The notes under the pieces were generated by a model that did no database searches, was not told where the DNA came from, and saw nothing but the letters and a program-made list of their open reading frames with translations. The translations under genes were made by a program, and so were the position numbers. From NCBI RefSeq assembly GCF_003418935.1, contig NZ_QVMT01000004.1, forward strand, positions 310,282-374,281: DNA of 64,000 bases, in the 5' to 3' direction. The DNA comes from Emticicia sp. C21 (GTDB lineage Bacteria; Bacteroidota; Bacteroidia; Cytophagales; Spirosomataceae). Positions 52,150-60,647 of the stretch are shown here, one piece after another (within the stretch, counting starts at the first letter, position 1; each line of letters opens with the position of its first letter).

Positions 52150-54212
52150 AGAGGAAAATGTATCTGTATTCGTGTCCCCAAGGATTCTTTATTAACAGAC
52201 TCTAAATCAAATATTTCGACTTCTATATCCAGTTTATGAAGTTCGTGCAATACTTTTAACCGCTCGCCATTAATCTGTAATCCCATAGACTTATGTGGCC
52301 GAGCGGTTTTACTATGTATCTCAGCCGATTTCATTCGGCCTATACCATTATCTTCGATAGTACAAAGTACTTCATCCTGTCCCATTTTTACTTCTATTTT
52401 CAGTTCTCCTTTGGTTTCTTTATGCATCAGTCCATGCCAGATGGCATTTTCTACATAGGGTTGCAGAAGTAAGGCTGGTATCTTGATATAGGTAGTATCT
52501 ACACGATCATCAATATTATAACTAAAATCAAACTTGTTTTCAAAACGCATCTGTTCCAATCGGATATAGAGCTCCAAAATTTCCAATTCATCTTTCAGTG
52601 AAATAAATGACTGCTGACTTTGCTGCAAAACCGAGCGAATTAGATTGGCAAAATCAGTCAGGTATCTGGCTGCGTCAGTAGGCTTGTTCGTAAGAATATA
52701 GTTCTTAATAGAGTTTAAAGAGTTGAATATAAAATGCGGATTTATCTGTGATTGCAAAGCTTTCAGTTCAGCCTTTGATAGTTTCTGATTAAACTCTGCC
52801 AATAATCTTTGTTGGGTTTCGGTCTCGAGAGCTTTAGTTTTCTCTTGTACCAGTTTTTCTAGTTCATTATTCAAACGAACCTGTAATTGCTGATTGGTTT
52901 CCAGTTGCGCAATCAGTTGTTTCTGGGTTTCGTTTTTTTCGATATAAATCTGTTTGATTTTAGTAACGAAGGCTAAGACAAATAACAGGTTTTCTACAAA
53001 TATTCCGGTTTCTACATAAGGGAAAGTCATCACATAGTACACATAGGTTTCTCCCGACATTCGCCGGACAATAGCCGTTACAAACGAAATCACCAGAAAT
53101 ATAAATAAGAGGCTCGTACCCAGGGCTATATAAGTAGCTACTCTATTACGTAGTTTAAAAATAAGGACAATAGAATATGTAGTAAAAGGAATCATGCCAA
53201 GCTTTACCCATCTGTACAGGCTTAAACTAAGCGCATATTCATTGAACATATATTGCAGCACACAATCAAAAATGAAGTAAATGGTAAGGGCTTTTATCTG
53301 CCATCTGAAAAACTTATACATCTTCGGATGATTGGTAGGAGTCAGATTAAGTAGGTACTGGCAGAAAAGCAGGTACCAGATATTAGGTAAAATATTCAGT
53401 GGTACTTCGGAAGTAAGAAAAGACCGGGGGAAATAAGAAAAAATAATAGCGGTATCGGTCAATGCCTCTATTCTTCTGATAAAGTACAAGTACAAGCCCA
53501 ACAAATACAAAGCATAATAGATAAAAGCTATCTCACGGGTCTGACTATACTGGATAATACAAAAGATAATCAGGAATAAACCAATAGCTAAAAAAGAGGC
53601 ACTATAGAAGAGGTCTTTACGACTTTTGAAGAAAGATTTCGAGCGGAGATTTTCTTCAAAATCATAGGTCATCAGGCTTATTTTTGAGTCTTTATAAATG
53701 CCATTTTTATCATTTACCTGCACATATATTTCTTTGGTTGTATGCGCAGGAATCGTAACCGGAATCACATATTTACTATCTTCGAATATCTTTTCATCAG
53801 GCTTAACAAGCATACCTGCTTTCTTTAGAGTATATTCTTTTCCGTCATAATCAAATAAGTATATATAATGGTATAATCCATAATCAAACAGCAATGGTTG
53901 GTCTTCTGCCGTATTATTCTGTACCTTAAATCTTAGCCAGTGATTATATGTTTTTTGTAAAGAAGAGTTCTGTATCTTAAAATCTTTGAAAGGAATAAAC
54001 TTCTGATTCTTGACTGTATTAATTGTCAGTGTTTCAGTAGGCTCGTAGAATATCTCCGCATAGTTATTTAAAAATAGAGAATCTTTAACAGGCTGATTAA
54101 GAATATAGGTTTTTTGGGCAAATACCTGAGTAGCAAAGAAGAATAGCAGGTAAACAAAAGGCAGTGTTTTGCCTATTGCACGTTTTTTATAATCGGTTAA
54201 AAAAGATGTCAT
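52146..54212 (-). CDS. LytS/YehU-family sensor histidine kinase with 7TM-DISM input
   Basis: This 688-residue membrane kinase has a signal peptide (LLFFFATQVFAQ) and a periplasmic DISM-type ligand domain at about 40-190. About seven membrane helices at 205-420 and a coiled coil at about 425-480 follow. The His kinase domain has phospho-acceptor His493 in NPHFIFNSLNS, the N box PYVENAIWHG (Asn589), and the G1 box DNGIG at 621-625. It senses an external signal and phosphorylates the LytTR regulator encoded upstream. The two genes overlap by 4 bp (ATGA) with the response regulator first. Confidence 0.93.
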   Translation of the reverse strand: MTSFLTDYKKRAIGKTLPFVYLLFFFATQVFAQKTYILNQPVKDSLFLNNYAEIFYEPTETLTINTVKNQKFIPFKDFKIQNSSLQKTYNHWLRFKVQNNTAEDQPLLFDYGLYHYIYLFDYDGKEYTLKKAGMLVKPDEKIFEDSKYVIPVTIPAHTTKEIYVQVNDKNGIYKDSKISLMTYDFEENLRSKSFFKSRKDLFYSASFLAIGLFLIIFCIIQYSQTREIAFIYYALYLLGLYLYFIRRIEALTDTAIIFSYFPRSFLTSEVPLNILPNIWYLLFCQYLLNLTPTNHPKMYKFFRWQIKALTIYFIFDCVLQYMFNEYALSLSLYRWVKLGMIPFTTYSIVLIFKLRNRVATYIALGTSLLFIFLVISFVTAIVRRMSGETYVYYVMTFPYVETGIFVENLLFVLAFVTKIKQIYIEKNETQKQLIAQLETNQQLQVRLNNELEKLVQEKTKALETETQQRLLAEFNQKLSKAELKALQSQINPHFIFNSLNSIKNYILTNKPTDAARYLTDFANLIRSVLQQSQQSFISLKDELEILELYIRLEQMRFENKFDFSYNIDDRVDTTYIKIPALLLQPYVENAIWHGLMHKETKGELKIEVKMGQDEVLCTIEDNGIGRMKSAEIHSKTARPHKSMGLQINGERLKVLHELHKLDIEVEIFDLESVNKESLGTRIQIHFPL

Positions 54213-54949
54213 ATCATTATCATTTCCATCAATCTGGGGCGGCCTGAGCGGGAAACGGGAACCTCTTTACCATCATTCATCACCAGGGTTCCACCTTGTC
54301 CTTTTATATATCTACGAATTTGGTTTAAATTAACTAAAAATGTATAGTGTACCCGTAAAAAATTATGACTCTCTAACATGCCTTCAAGGTCTTTCAGTGG
54401 TTTTGACAACAGAATTCTTTCCTTATTTGAGAGGTGTACGATTGTATAATTATCACTGGCTTCTGCATAGGAGATTTCGTCTACATTTACAAATTCTAAT
54501 CCATCTAAAGTAGGTAAAGCAATTGTCGGACGAATATTCTGTAAACCTCTGATATTCGCTAATACCATATCCAGTTGTTGTTTGCCTATTATTTGCGATT
54601 GCTTCTTTAGTTTCTCAACTGCCTGAATCAATCTTTGTGGATCAATAGGTTTCAGCAGATAATCAATGGCAGAAAACTCAAAGGCTTTCAAGGCAAATTC
54701 ATCATAGGCCGTTGCAAATACCACATCAAAGGCTATTTTATCAAAGGCTTTTAGTAGTTCAAACCCATTCATAAAGGGCATTTCAATGTCTAAGAAAACT
54801 ACATCGGGTTTATAAAGTTGAATGGCCTCAATACCTTTTTGGGCAGTATTACATTCTGCCAGAACACTCACATCAGGACAATATTCGTTTAACTCAATCC
54901 GTAAGTTCTGAGTACATTTTACTTCATCATCAATTAAAATGGCGGTCAT
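54209..54949 (-). CDS. LytTR-family response regulator
   Basis: This is a 246-residue LytR/AlgR regulator. The receiver domain has the acidic pair Asp7/Asp8 and phospho-acceptor Asp54 (DVVFLDIEMPF). The LytTR DNA-binding domain is at about 145-246, with ASDNYTIVHLSNKERILLSK-type sequence. It is phosphorylated by the kinase encoded just downstream (4-bp overlap). It could bind direct repeats like those at 56909-56944, but specificity among the three LytTR proteins nearby is unknown. Confidence 0.95.
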   Translation of the reverse strand: MTAILIDDEVKCTQNLRIELNEYCPDVSVLAECNTAQKGIEAIQLYKPDVVFLDIEMPFMNGFELLKAFDKIAFDVVFATAYDEFALKAFEFSAIDYLLKPIDPQRLIQAVEKLKKQSQIIGKQQLDMVLANIRGLQNIRPTIALPTLDGLEFVNVDEISYAEASDNYTIVHLSNKERILLSKPLKDLEGMLESHNFLRVHYTFLVNLNQIRRYIKGQGGTLVMNDGKEVPVSRSGRPRLMEMIMI

Positions 54950-55114
54950 GCAATATGCAAGTTTATACTATCAAATGTATGGAACAATTTTAATTTTTAC
55001 CCATACCTAAAGCAATTGGTTATGTAAATATTTATTTAAGATTCCACCGACACTTACTACTAGTTTTATTAATCAAAAATCTCTTTATTTGTTGTTAGAG
55101 TAAAACTATCGAAG

Positions 55115-55816
55115 ATGTTTAACAGATATAAATGGTTGTTGATTATTGTGGGTTTAGTGTTGTTTGCCTTAGGTATCTGGTATTATTTCCTACAAACTAA
55201 AACATTAAAGAAGGTTAACGGAACTGCTGAATATGATACGCTTGTTCAACCTACTCATTATAAGAAAATCCCTTTAAAACCATTCAAATATGTAATGGTA
55301 AACTGTGATATCGGGCCTGTAAAAGTGTATTTAGAGGCCGACCAAAAATCGGCTATCGAATTTCACCAGACCTTTATGAAATACGTTGAGATAAGTTATA
55401 AAGGTGATACTTTACTGGTTCATACGCTCAAAACTCCAAAATCGACCAAAGAGAATCTTATTACTAAACAAATTTATATTCATACGCCTGAAATCAGCTA
55501 TTATATGGGCGAAGCCACCCAGACTACGCTCTCGAATTTTGGTACTGACTATATGAAAGTCGACAACCGTAGTAGTTATATCAGGTTTTATGCCTGCGAA
55601 ATTAAAGATTTAGACCTCACCACTAATAAGTCCTGCACTTTTATGCTTGACGATAACTCCTCTTTCGACAAAATTGATGCATCAATAAACCCCAATAGTG
55701 CTTTTATTTGCAGAGGTATGGTTCATACACAGTTATTTCTAAAAGCCAATAGTCTGGCGAATATCAGATTTGGTTTAAATGTCAAAAAACTGATTATGCG
55801 AAAATATAAGCCATAA
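55115..55816 (+). CDS. Membrane-anchored protein of unknown function (DUF2807-like beta-solenoid)
   Basis: This 233-residue protein has a signal anchor at about 7-27 (LLIIVGLVLFALGIWYYF). Most of the rest is short beta strands with regular Asp/Ser turns (for example VDNRSSYIRF, DLTTNKSCTFM, IDASINPNSAFI). This resembles the beta-solenoid of DUF2807-type putative adhesin-head proteins, though I am not certain of the match. It sits between the two-component pair (divergent) and the GAF-LytTR gene, which ends 1 bp away on the other strand. It is possibly a cell-envelope target or sensor for this regulatory cluster. Confidence 0.6.
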   Translation: MFNRYKWLLIIVGLVLFALGIWYYFLQTKTLKKVNGTAEYDTLVQPTHYKKIPLKPFKYVMVNCDIGPVKVYLEADQKSAIEFHQTFMKYVEISYKGDTLLVHTLKTPKSTKENLITKQIYIHTPEISYYMGEATQTTLSNFGTDYMKVDNRSSYIRFYACEIKDLDLTTNKSCTFMLDDNSSFDKIDASINPNSAFICRGMVHTQLFLKANSLANIRFGLNVKKLIMRKYKP

Positions 55817-55817
55817 T

Positions 55818-56753
55818 TCAGATGCCCAGATGTTCCCGAACCTCTTCTTTTTTTCTTCTCGAGATTTCTACCTCAGAAGTATCTTTCAGAATTAATGATT
55901 CACGGCTAGGCGAAAGGCTCACAATATGTTTTTGATTCACTAAATGAGACTTGTGTACTCTCAGAAACTGATGATTAGTCAGGGTAGTTTCATACTCTTT
56001 CAACGTTTTGGCTGAAACAAACTTACGTTTTTCTGTCAGGTACAAAACAGTATAGTTCCTGTCTGCTTCTAAACGGATAATTTCTTCTATAGGAAAGAAA
56101 TGTGTACCCTCAGTGCTTGATACAGGCAATCTGAAACCTTGTTTCTGGGTTTTCAATGCATCTATTTTTTCCAGATACACAGCCAGCTTTTGCTCCTTTT
56201 CGTGCAGTCTCTCCTGCATTCTTACACCGGAAATCTTATTGGCACAGAGGTTTGCAATAGCAGTCAATGTACGTAAATGCCAGTCTTTGAAAAACGCCTT
56301 TTGTGGGTGTTCTGAATCTATTACACCTAATATTTCTCCATTATAAATAATAGGTACAGTAATTTCAGATAAGCGGCACTCATCATCTACTATATAACGG
56401 GCATCATTTGATGTATTCTCAATTACTTCCGCCTTGCCTGTTTTGGCTACTGTTCCCACAATCCCTTTTCCTTTGGGTATTACTATGGGTTGATATATCT
56501 CAAAATTTACCGGATTTTTAGGACCATAAGCCGCTTTCTGCAAGAGGTTTTCCTGCTTATTATCAAAAAGGTATATTACGCAATCTTCCAGACCTAAACG
56601 CCCTATGCAGTTTTTAGCAATATCCCATACAATATCTTCTTCTGTATTCTTGCCAAATAAGGATGTAGCAAAATAACTGATGATTTCGATAAGGTTCATC
56701 TCTGAAACATAGCCCGATGATTTAGATAAGGTCTTCTGATAAAAGGTGGTCAT
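55818..56753 (-). CDS. GAF domain-LytTR DNA-binding regulator
   Basis: This 311-residue protein is a one-component regulator. The GAF domain is at about 25-165 (DIAKNCIGRLGLEDCVIYLF and onward). A coiled linker follows, then a LytTR DNA-binding domain at about 210-311 (IRLEADRNYTVLYLTEKRKF, HKSHLVNQKHIVSL, ISRRKKEEV). The ATG at 56753 (MTTFYQKTLSKSS) is chosen. The frame stays open to an ATG at 56876, but the extra 41 residues look unlike a regulator. It has no receiver domain, so the GAF probably binds a small ligand. It is divergent from the stand-alone LytTR gene at 57004. Confidence 0.85.
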   Translation of the reverse strand: MTTFYQKTLSKSSGYVSEMNLIEIISYFATSLFGKNTEEDIVWDIAKNCIGRLGLEDCVIYLFDNKQENLLQKAAYGPKNPVNFEIYQPIVIPKGKGIVGTVAKTGKAEVIENTSNDARYIVDDECRLSEITVPIIYNGEILGVIDSEHPQKAFFKDWHLRTLTAIANLCANKISGVRMQERLHEKEQKLAVYLEKIDALKTQKQGFRLPVSSTEGTHFFPIEEIIRLEADRNYTVLYLTEKRKFVSAKTLKEYETTLTNHQFLRVHKSHLVNQKHIVSLSPSRESLILKDTSEVEISRRKKEEVREHLGI

Positions 56754-56908
56754 AGTCTTAGCGTAAATAATGCTTAAAAATAAGTCAATTTTAAGGCTAA
56801 GAGTAGTCAGATTGAGTATTTGGTAAATTTTAGCCCGTAGCCTGCAAAAAATGAGTGGTATTTGGTAAGTACTCATTTTCTATTAAAAACGGCGCGTTTT
56901 TAAGTAAA

Positions 56909-56944
56909 ACCGTTAGATAAGCGAAACTTACCGTTTGATAAGTG
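56909..56944 (+). promoter_or_regulatory. Two direct-repeat LytTR-type operator boxes
   Basis: Box A (56909-56923) is ACCGTTAGATAAGCG and box B (56930-56944) is ACCGTTTGATAAGTG, sharing 13 of 15 positions. Their starts are 21 bp apart, two DNA turns. Both closely fit the LytTR binding consensus (T/A)(A/C)(C/A)GTTN(A/G)(T/G), seen as paired direct repeats in AgrA/AlgR-type regulators. They lie just upstream of the -33 element at 56948, as an activator site would. A 9-bp inverted repeat (56883-56891 with 56895-56903) lies immediately before box A. Confidence 0.75.
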
Positions 56945-56947
56945 ATT

Positions 56948-56979
56948 TTGGAAGAGGGCAAAAGTGGCTTTTACCTTTG
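56948..56979 (+). promoter_or_regulatory. Promoter of the stand-alone LytTR gene
   Basis: TTG at 56948-56950, a 21-nt spacer, then TACCTTTG at 56972-56979, the best TTG-N17-23-TAnnTTTG match of the region. The mRNA would start about 17 nt before the ATG at 57004. The paired LytTR boxes end 3 bp before it. Confidence 0.7.
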
Positions 56980-57003
56980 CAACCGTAAAAACAAAATAAA
57001 GCC

Positions 57004-57444
57004 ATGAAACGTAGAATGAACAAAAATTGTATCACAATTTATCCGACAGAAAGCCCGAGCCCGGTATTATGGATGCTCTATAAAAACAGAAGGGTAAGGG
57101 TTTTTCTGGAAGATATTATTTACCTGGAAAGTCAGGCCAATTACACTATTTTTTATCTGAAAAACGGCAAGAATATCATTAACTCCCGCACGATGGGCCT
57201 TTTTGAAAATGTACTTGAAAATGAATCTTTCTTTCGTGTACACAGGTCATTCATAGTTAATCTGAATTATATCGACCATGTAAATATTATTAAACATACC
57301 TGCGGCACAATTGCACTTAGCAATGGCAAGGAGGTTATCTTATCCAGACGTAAAATCAAGCCTTTTCTGGAAGAATTTGCCAATTGTGAAGAGATAAACC
57401 CAGGAGTAACTGTTCAGATAACTAACCATCAGATTGCCGCTTAA
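57004..57444 (+). CDS. Stand-alone LytTR DNA-binding regulator
   Basis: This 146-residue protein is almost only a LytTR domain (about 30-125: VFLEDIIYLESQANYTIFYL, FFRVHRSFIVNLNYIDHVNI, LSRRKIKPFLEEF). It has no receiver, GAF or membrane part, so its activity may depend on its amount rather than a signal. It has its own LytTR boxes and promoter at 56909-56979, which suggests autoregulation. Its stop is 2 bp before the next gene's ATG, so translation is coupled with two exported fibre-like proteins. Confidence 0.9.
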   Translation: MKRRMNKNCITIYPTESPSPVLWMLYKNRRVRVFLEDIIYLESQANYTIFYLKNGKNIINSRTMGLFENVLENESFFRVHRSFIVNLNYIDHVNIIKHTCGTIALSNGKEVILSRRKIKPFLEEFANCEEINPGVTVQITNHQIAA

Positions 57445-57446
57445 TT

Positions 57447-58358
57447 ATGAAAACTATTGTATTTGTTTTTTTTCTCCTTGGCATCTATTATATCAGTCAG
57501 GCTCAAAGTGCAAGTATAACTATATCACCTGAAAATGGCATCAATATTACTAAACTTGTTTATCAAACTAAGCATAAAATCAGTGTTAATACCCAGTCTG
57601 ACAATTATGGATTAGTCCAACAAGCAGGCCCTGTTGAGGTAGGCACTTACATTAGTGAGAACAATGACGGTTATGCTTCTTTTGGTACTACAGGGCCTTA
57701 TAATTTACTTTTCAGCACTAATTCAGCAGAGCCGCAGCTTATACTTAATACCCTGAATTTTATGGGTATAGGGGGAGTACCTTATAATGCTCTACATATA
57801 TATGGAAATATGCGAATTTCTGGAGCAGCCAATAAAGATGGCAATACTACAAATTCAATCTTAAAGGCAGATAATGATGGAAAGTTAATTACTGAATTTC
57901 AAACAAGGTATCACAGTTTTCCTAAAAGCGCTTTTATGCCATTAATTTTATCTGATGGAAATTCAATCGCAGAATCAGCACAAGGTGGCATTTATTATAC
58001 TCTTGCTAAACCCACTCCTGACAGACTTGAAGCACCGATAAACTTACCAGTTGGCGCCTATGTAACAGGTGTAGAATTTCACTATATTGATAACTCAACA
58101 GCCAATCTGGTATTTATTATAACTTCAATCATTCCTGGCGTTAAAACCGAATTGGGTCATGCTATTTTAGTTTCAGACAATGCCAGTCCAGGAATTAGAA
58201 GCATTGCTGAAAACAATATAAACGGCGGCTCTGGTTTTCCAATTAGTCCTGACAGAACGTATCAACTTAGAATAAGTCCCTATCAATCCGGGCCCAATCA
58301 AAAATGGGATGGACAAAATACGCAGATAATATCTGCTAAAGTAACTTATAAATACTAA
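57447..58358 (+). CDS. Exported fibre-like protein, paralogue 1
   Basis: This 303-residue protein has a signal peptide (IVFVFFLLGIYYISQAQ). The N-terminal half is rich in beta strands with the tail-fibre-like line GIGGVPYNALHIYGNMRISG at about 110-129. The C-terminal half ends ISAKVTYKY. It is clearly related to the next gene product: shared lines are ITxxxGI at the start, GNxRI(S/T)G, LEAPxNLPxGAxxT, YxDNSxxN, and a KVTY end. It lacks a visible S74 or T9SS domain, so the export route to the surface is unclear. It is coupled to the LytTR gene (2-bp gap). Confidence 0.8.
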   Translation: MKTIVFVFFLLGIYYISQAQSASITISPENGINITKLVYQTKHKISVNTQSDNYGLVQQAGPVEVGTYISENNDGYASFGTTGPYNLLFSTNSAEPQLILNTLNFMGIGGVPYNALHIYGNMRISGAANKDGNTTNSILKADNDGKLITEFQTRYHSFPKSAFMPLILSDGNSIAESAQGGIYYTLAKPTPDRLEAPINLPVGAYVTGVEFHYIDNSTANLVFIITSIIPGVKTELGHAILVSDNASPGIRSIAENNINGGSGFPISPDRTYQLRISPYQSGPNQKWDGQNTQIISAKVTYKY

Positions 58359-58371
58359 ACACCGTAAAATC

Positions 58372-59262
58372 ATGCTAAAGGCTTACCTGATTGGTTTAAT
58401 TATAGCCATTTTTTCTTTTAAAACTATTGCCCAATCAACTACTATTACGCCGGAAGGGGGAATTCTTGGGCAATATACAAATCAGAAAATTTCTATCCTG
58501 ACCGAATCCAATGGATATGGAATAGAACATACAAATGGCAACATTTATTTATCTACTTTTATAAGCACTAACACTGCATGGCTTTTAACAAAAAGTAATC
58601 ATCCACTATTTTTTACGACTAATAATAAAGTTGAGGATGGAACAGCCGCTTTATCAATTTTAACAAATGGTAATATAGGAGTAGGCACAATCTTTCCGAG
58701 TGAAAAACTTCATGTAGAAGGCAACGCCCGTATTACGGGTTTGGGAGGAAATGGGGTAAAATTTGTCAGAGCAAATAATATTGGCATTCTATCTTCTGGT
58801 CCTCAAATTTCCTATCTGAATATACCTAGGTCTACTTTCTTATCTGTAAGCGGACATATGGTCGGGTTCAATGAGAATGGAGGCATCTATTGTATGGGCA
58901 ATACTGCAGGTTTTCTTGAGGCTCCTGTTAATCTACCTGATGGCGCTATTATTACAAATATAGCTGCATATTATGCAGATAATAGTTCGAAAAACGTAAG
59001 AATACAATTTTACCGCCGTACTTATGCAGATAATTCAAGTTCTCTTCTATCCACGCTCAGTTCAACAGGGGCAGCCGGGAATATGGATATACAGAATAAG
59101 GATGTAGATATTGATACAGATAATGTGATAGATAATAACAACTATGTATATTATGTACGTGTATCTGCAATTGCCATAGTTAATAATAATGAGATTCCTA
59201 CTACCTGGGGTGATGGTACCAATCTTACAATTAATCAACTAAAAGTTACATATAGCTACTGA
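58372..59262 (+). CDS. Exported fibre-like protein, paralogue 2
   Basis: This 296-residue protein has a signal peptide (LIGLIIAIFSFKTIAQ). The line GVGTIFPSEKLHVEGNARIT at about 101-120 is the classic opening of tail-fibre-like modules (GIGTxxPxxKLHVxGN). The C-terminal half resembles the same region of the preceding paralogue (EAPVNLPDGAIITNIAAYYA, YADNSSSLL). It ends LKVTYSY. It lies 13 bp after paralogue 1 in the same operon. The proteins may form fibres or sheets; no catalytic motif was seen. Confidence 0.8.
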   Translation: MLKAYLIGLIIAIFSFKTIAQSTTITPEGGILGQYTNQKISILTESNGYGIEHTNGNIYLSTFISTNTAWLLTKSNHPLFFTTNNKVEDGTAALSILTNGNIGVGTIFPSEKLHVEGNARITGLGGNGVKFVRANNIGILSSGPQISYLNIPRSTFLSVSGHMVGFNENGGIYCMGNTAGFLEAPVNLPDGAIITNIAAYYADNSSKNVRIQFYRRTYADNSSSLLSTLSSTGAAGNMDIQNKDVDIDTDNVIDNNNYVYYVRVSAIAIVNNNEIPTTWGDGTNLTINQLKVTYSY

Positions 59263-59355
59263 AAACTATTTTATGTTGGATTATAGAGGATGGAATGTTG
59301 GGTAGTGTATCAAAGCTACCCTCATTTTAAAATCTCAATCAAAAAACATCTGATT

Positions 59356-60558
59356 ATGAAAACATTACTCTTATTATTTATCGCATTTATAAGTATCAAT
59401 TGCCAGGCGCAAAAAAATATGAAAAAGCGAGTAGAAGAAATGCGCCAGCAATATATGTCACGAGAGTATGAAAAGGCTTATCAGTTAGCCCGGAATATAT
59501 TGAAGGACGACGCTAAAAATCTTTCAGCGCTTAATTGTCTGATGAATAGCGCTTATGAGCTAAAGAAACCGAAAGAAGCTGTTGAGGCAAGCACTAAGAT
59601 TATATCCTCTATCGACCAGAGTACTTTATTCCCTTATCTGGAAGAGCATTCTTATTATCGCCAGTTATTGCGCGAAGCCTATAATCTTCGGGCATGGATA
59701 GCATATGAAACAGGCAAAGATTTGCCTAAGGCATTAGAAGATGTGAATAGGGCTTTATCCATTACCTCTCCCATTGATAAAGACCAGAATCTTAATGCCT
59801 ATATTGATACTAGAGTGCGGATTCTTTTAAAATTGAATCGTACCAAAGAAGCATACGCAACCGCTGAAAAGGCATTGCGAAAAGACCCGGATATAAGAGA
59901 CTTGCAAGACATAAAATCAAGCGAAGCCTATAAAAAATATGTGGCAGAGGTACATCAATCAGGCTGGGGAAAATATACCAAAGGAAGTTCTACTGAAACA
60001 GCTATAGAAGCACTGAATCGCTATGAGAATTTCATTAAGCTATATGAAAAAGACACTGAACAGCCCTTACCTTATCATCAACTGAAATGGTATAAAAATA
60101 AATTTTCGCAGAAAGAACTACAGGAGGTTGAGAAGAGATTAGGTATTACACTCCCGCCAGATTATATAAAATTTGTTACGACCTACGGCAATTTTTCCAT
60201 TCAAGAGGGCTACAATTTGCTGAACCCTAAAGAAATCACCCGTTTATCAGATGCCTTGCGGAAAGAATGGGAAATTAATCTGGATAAAAAATGCACACCA
60301 AAACAAAGAGAGAATTTAGATAATCTGATATGTTTTGGCTACGGCACCGAAGACCAACAGGACGTTTGGTACTATGTATTCAGCTACAAAACCCGCAATG
60401 CACAAACGGGATATATGGAAGTACAACCATATAATCAGGATGATTGGTGGGATTTAACCAAGACTCCTGAGCGTATGTATTCAGATAAAAGAGGTGGTTT
60501 TGATACTTACATTTCAGAATTAGTTGACTCATTGATTCAAAGTATTATAGAAGAATAG
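59356..60558 (+). CDS. Exported TPR protein with a C-terminal SMI1/KNR4 (SUKH) domain
   Basis: This 400-residue protein starts at 59356 (MKTLLLLFIAFISINCQAQ, a signal peptide). TPR-like helices occupy about 20-220. The last 140 residues match the SMI1/KNR4 (SUKH-1) fold: VEKRLGITLPPDYIKFVTTY followed by NPKEITRL, then WDLTKTPERM. SUKH proteins are mostly cytoplasmic immunity proteins for contact-dependent or secreted toxins, so an exported one is unusual. The gene is 93 bp after paralogue 2 and may or may not share its promoter. The role is unknown. Confidence 0.85.
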   Translation: MKTLLLLFIAFISINCQAQKNMKKRVEEMRQQYMSREYEKAYQLARNILKDDAKNLSALNCLMNSAYELKKPKEAVEASTKIISSIDQSTLFPYLEEHSYYRQLLREAYNLRAWIAYETGKDLPKALEDVNRALSITSPIDKDQNLNAYIDTRVRILLKLNRTKEAYATAEKALRKDPDIRDLQDIKSSEAYKKYVAEVHQSGWGKYTKGSSTETAIEALNRYENFIKLYEKDTEQPLPYHQLKWYKNKFSQKELQEVEKRLGITLPPDYIKFVTTYGNFSIQEGYNLLNPKEITRLSDALRKEWEINLDKKCTPKQRENLDNLICFGYGTEDQQDVWYYVFSYKTRNAQTGYMEVQPYNQDDWWDLTKTPERMYSDKRGGFDTYISELVDSLIQSIIEE

Positions 60559-60647
60559 TTTTCATGTTAATTGCTCAATGGTAATACTATTCCACACACA
60601 CTTTACTCATTTCTTAGCTTAGTTGATTCTATTTAATTCATTCTGCC

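Noticed and set aside
56754-56876. 41-residue N-terminal extension of the GAF-LytTR protein
   Set aside because: The extra residues do not look like part of a GAF regulator; the ATG at 56753 gives a normal start. It is not fully excluded.
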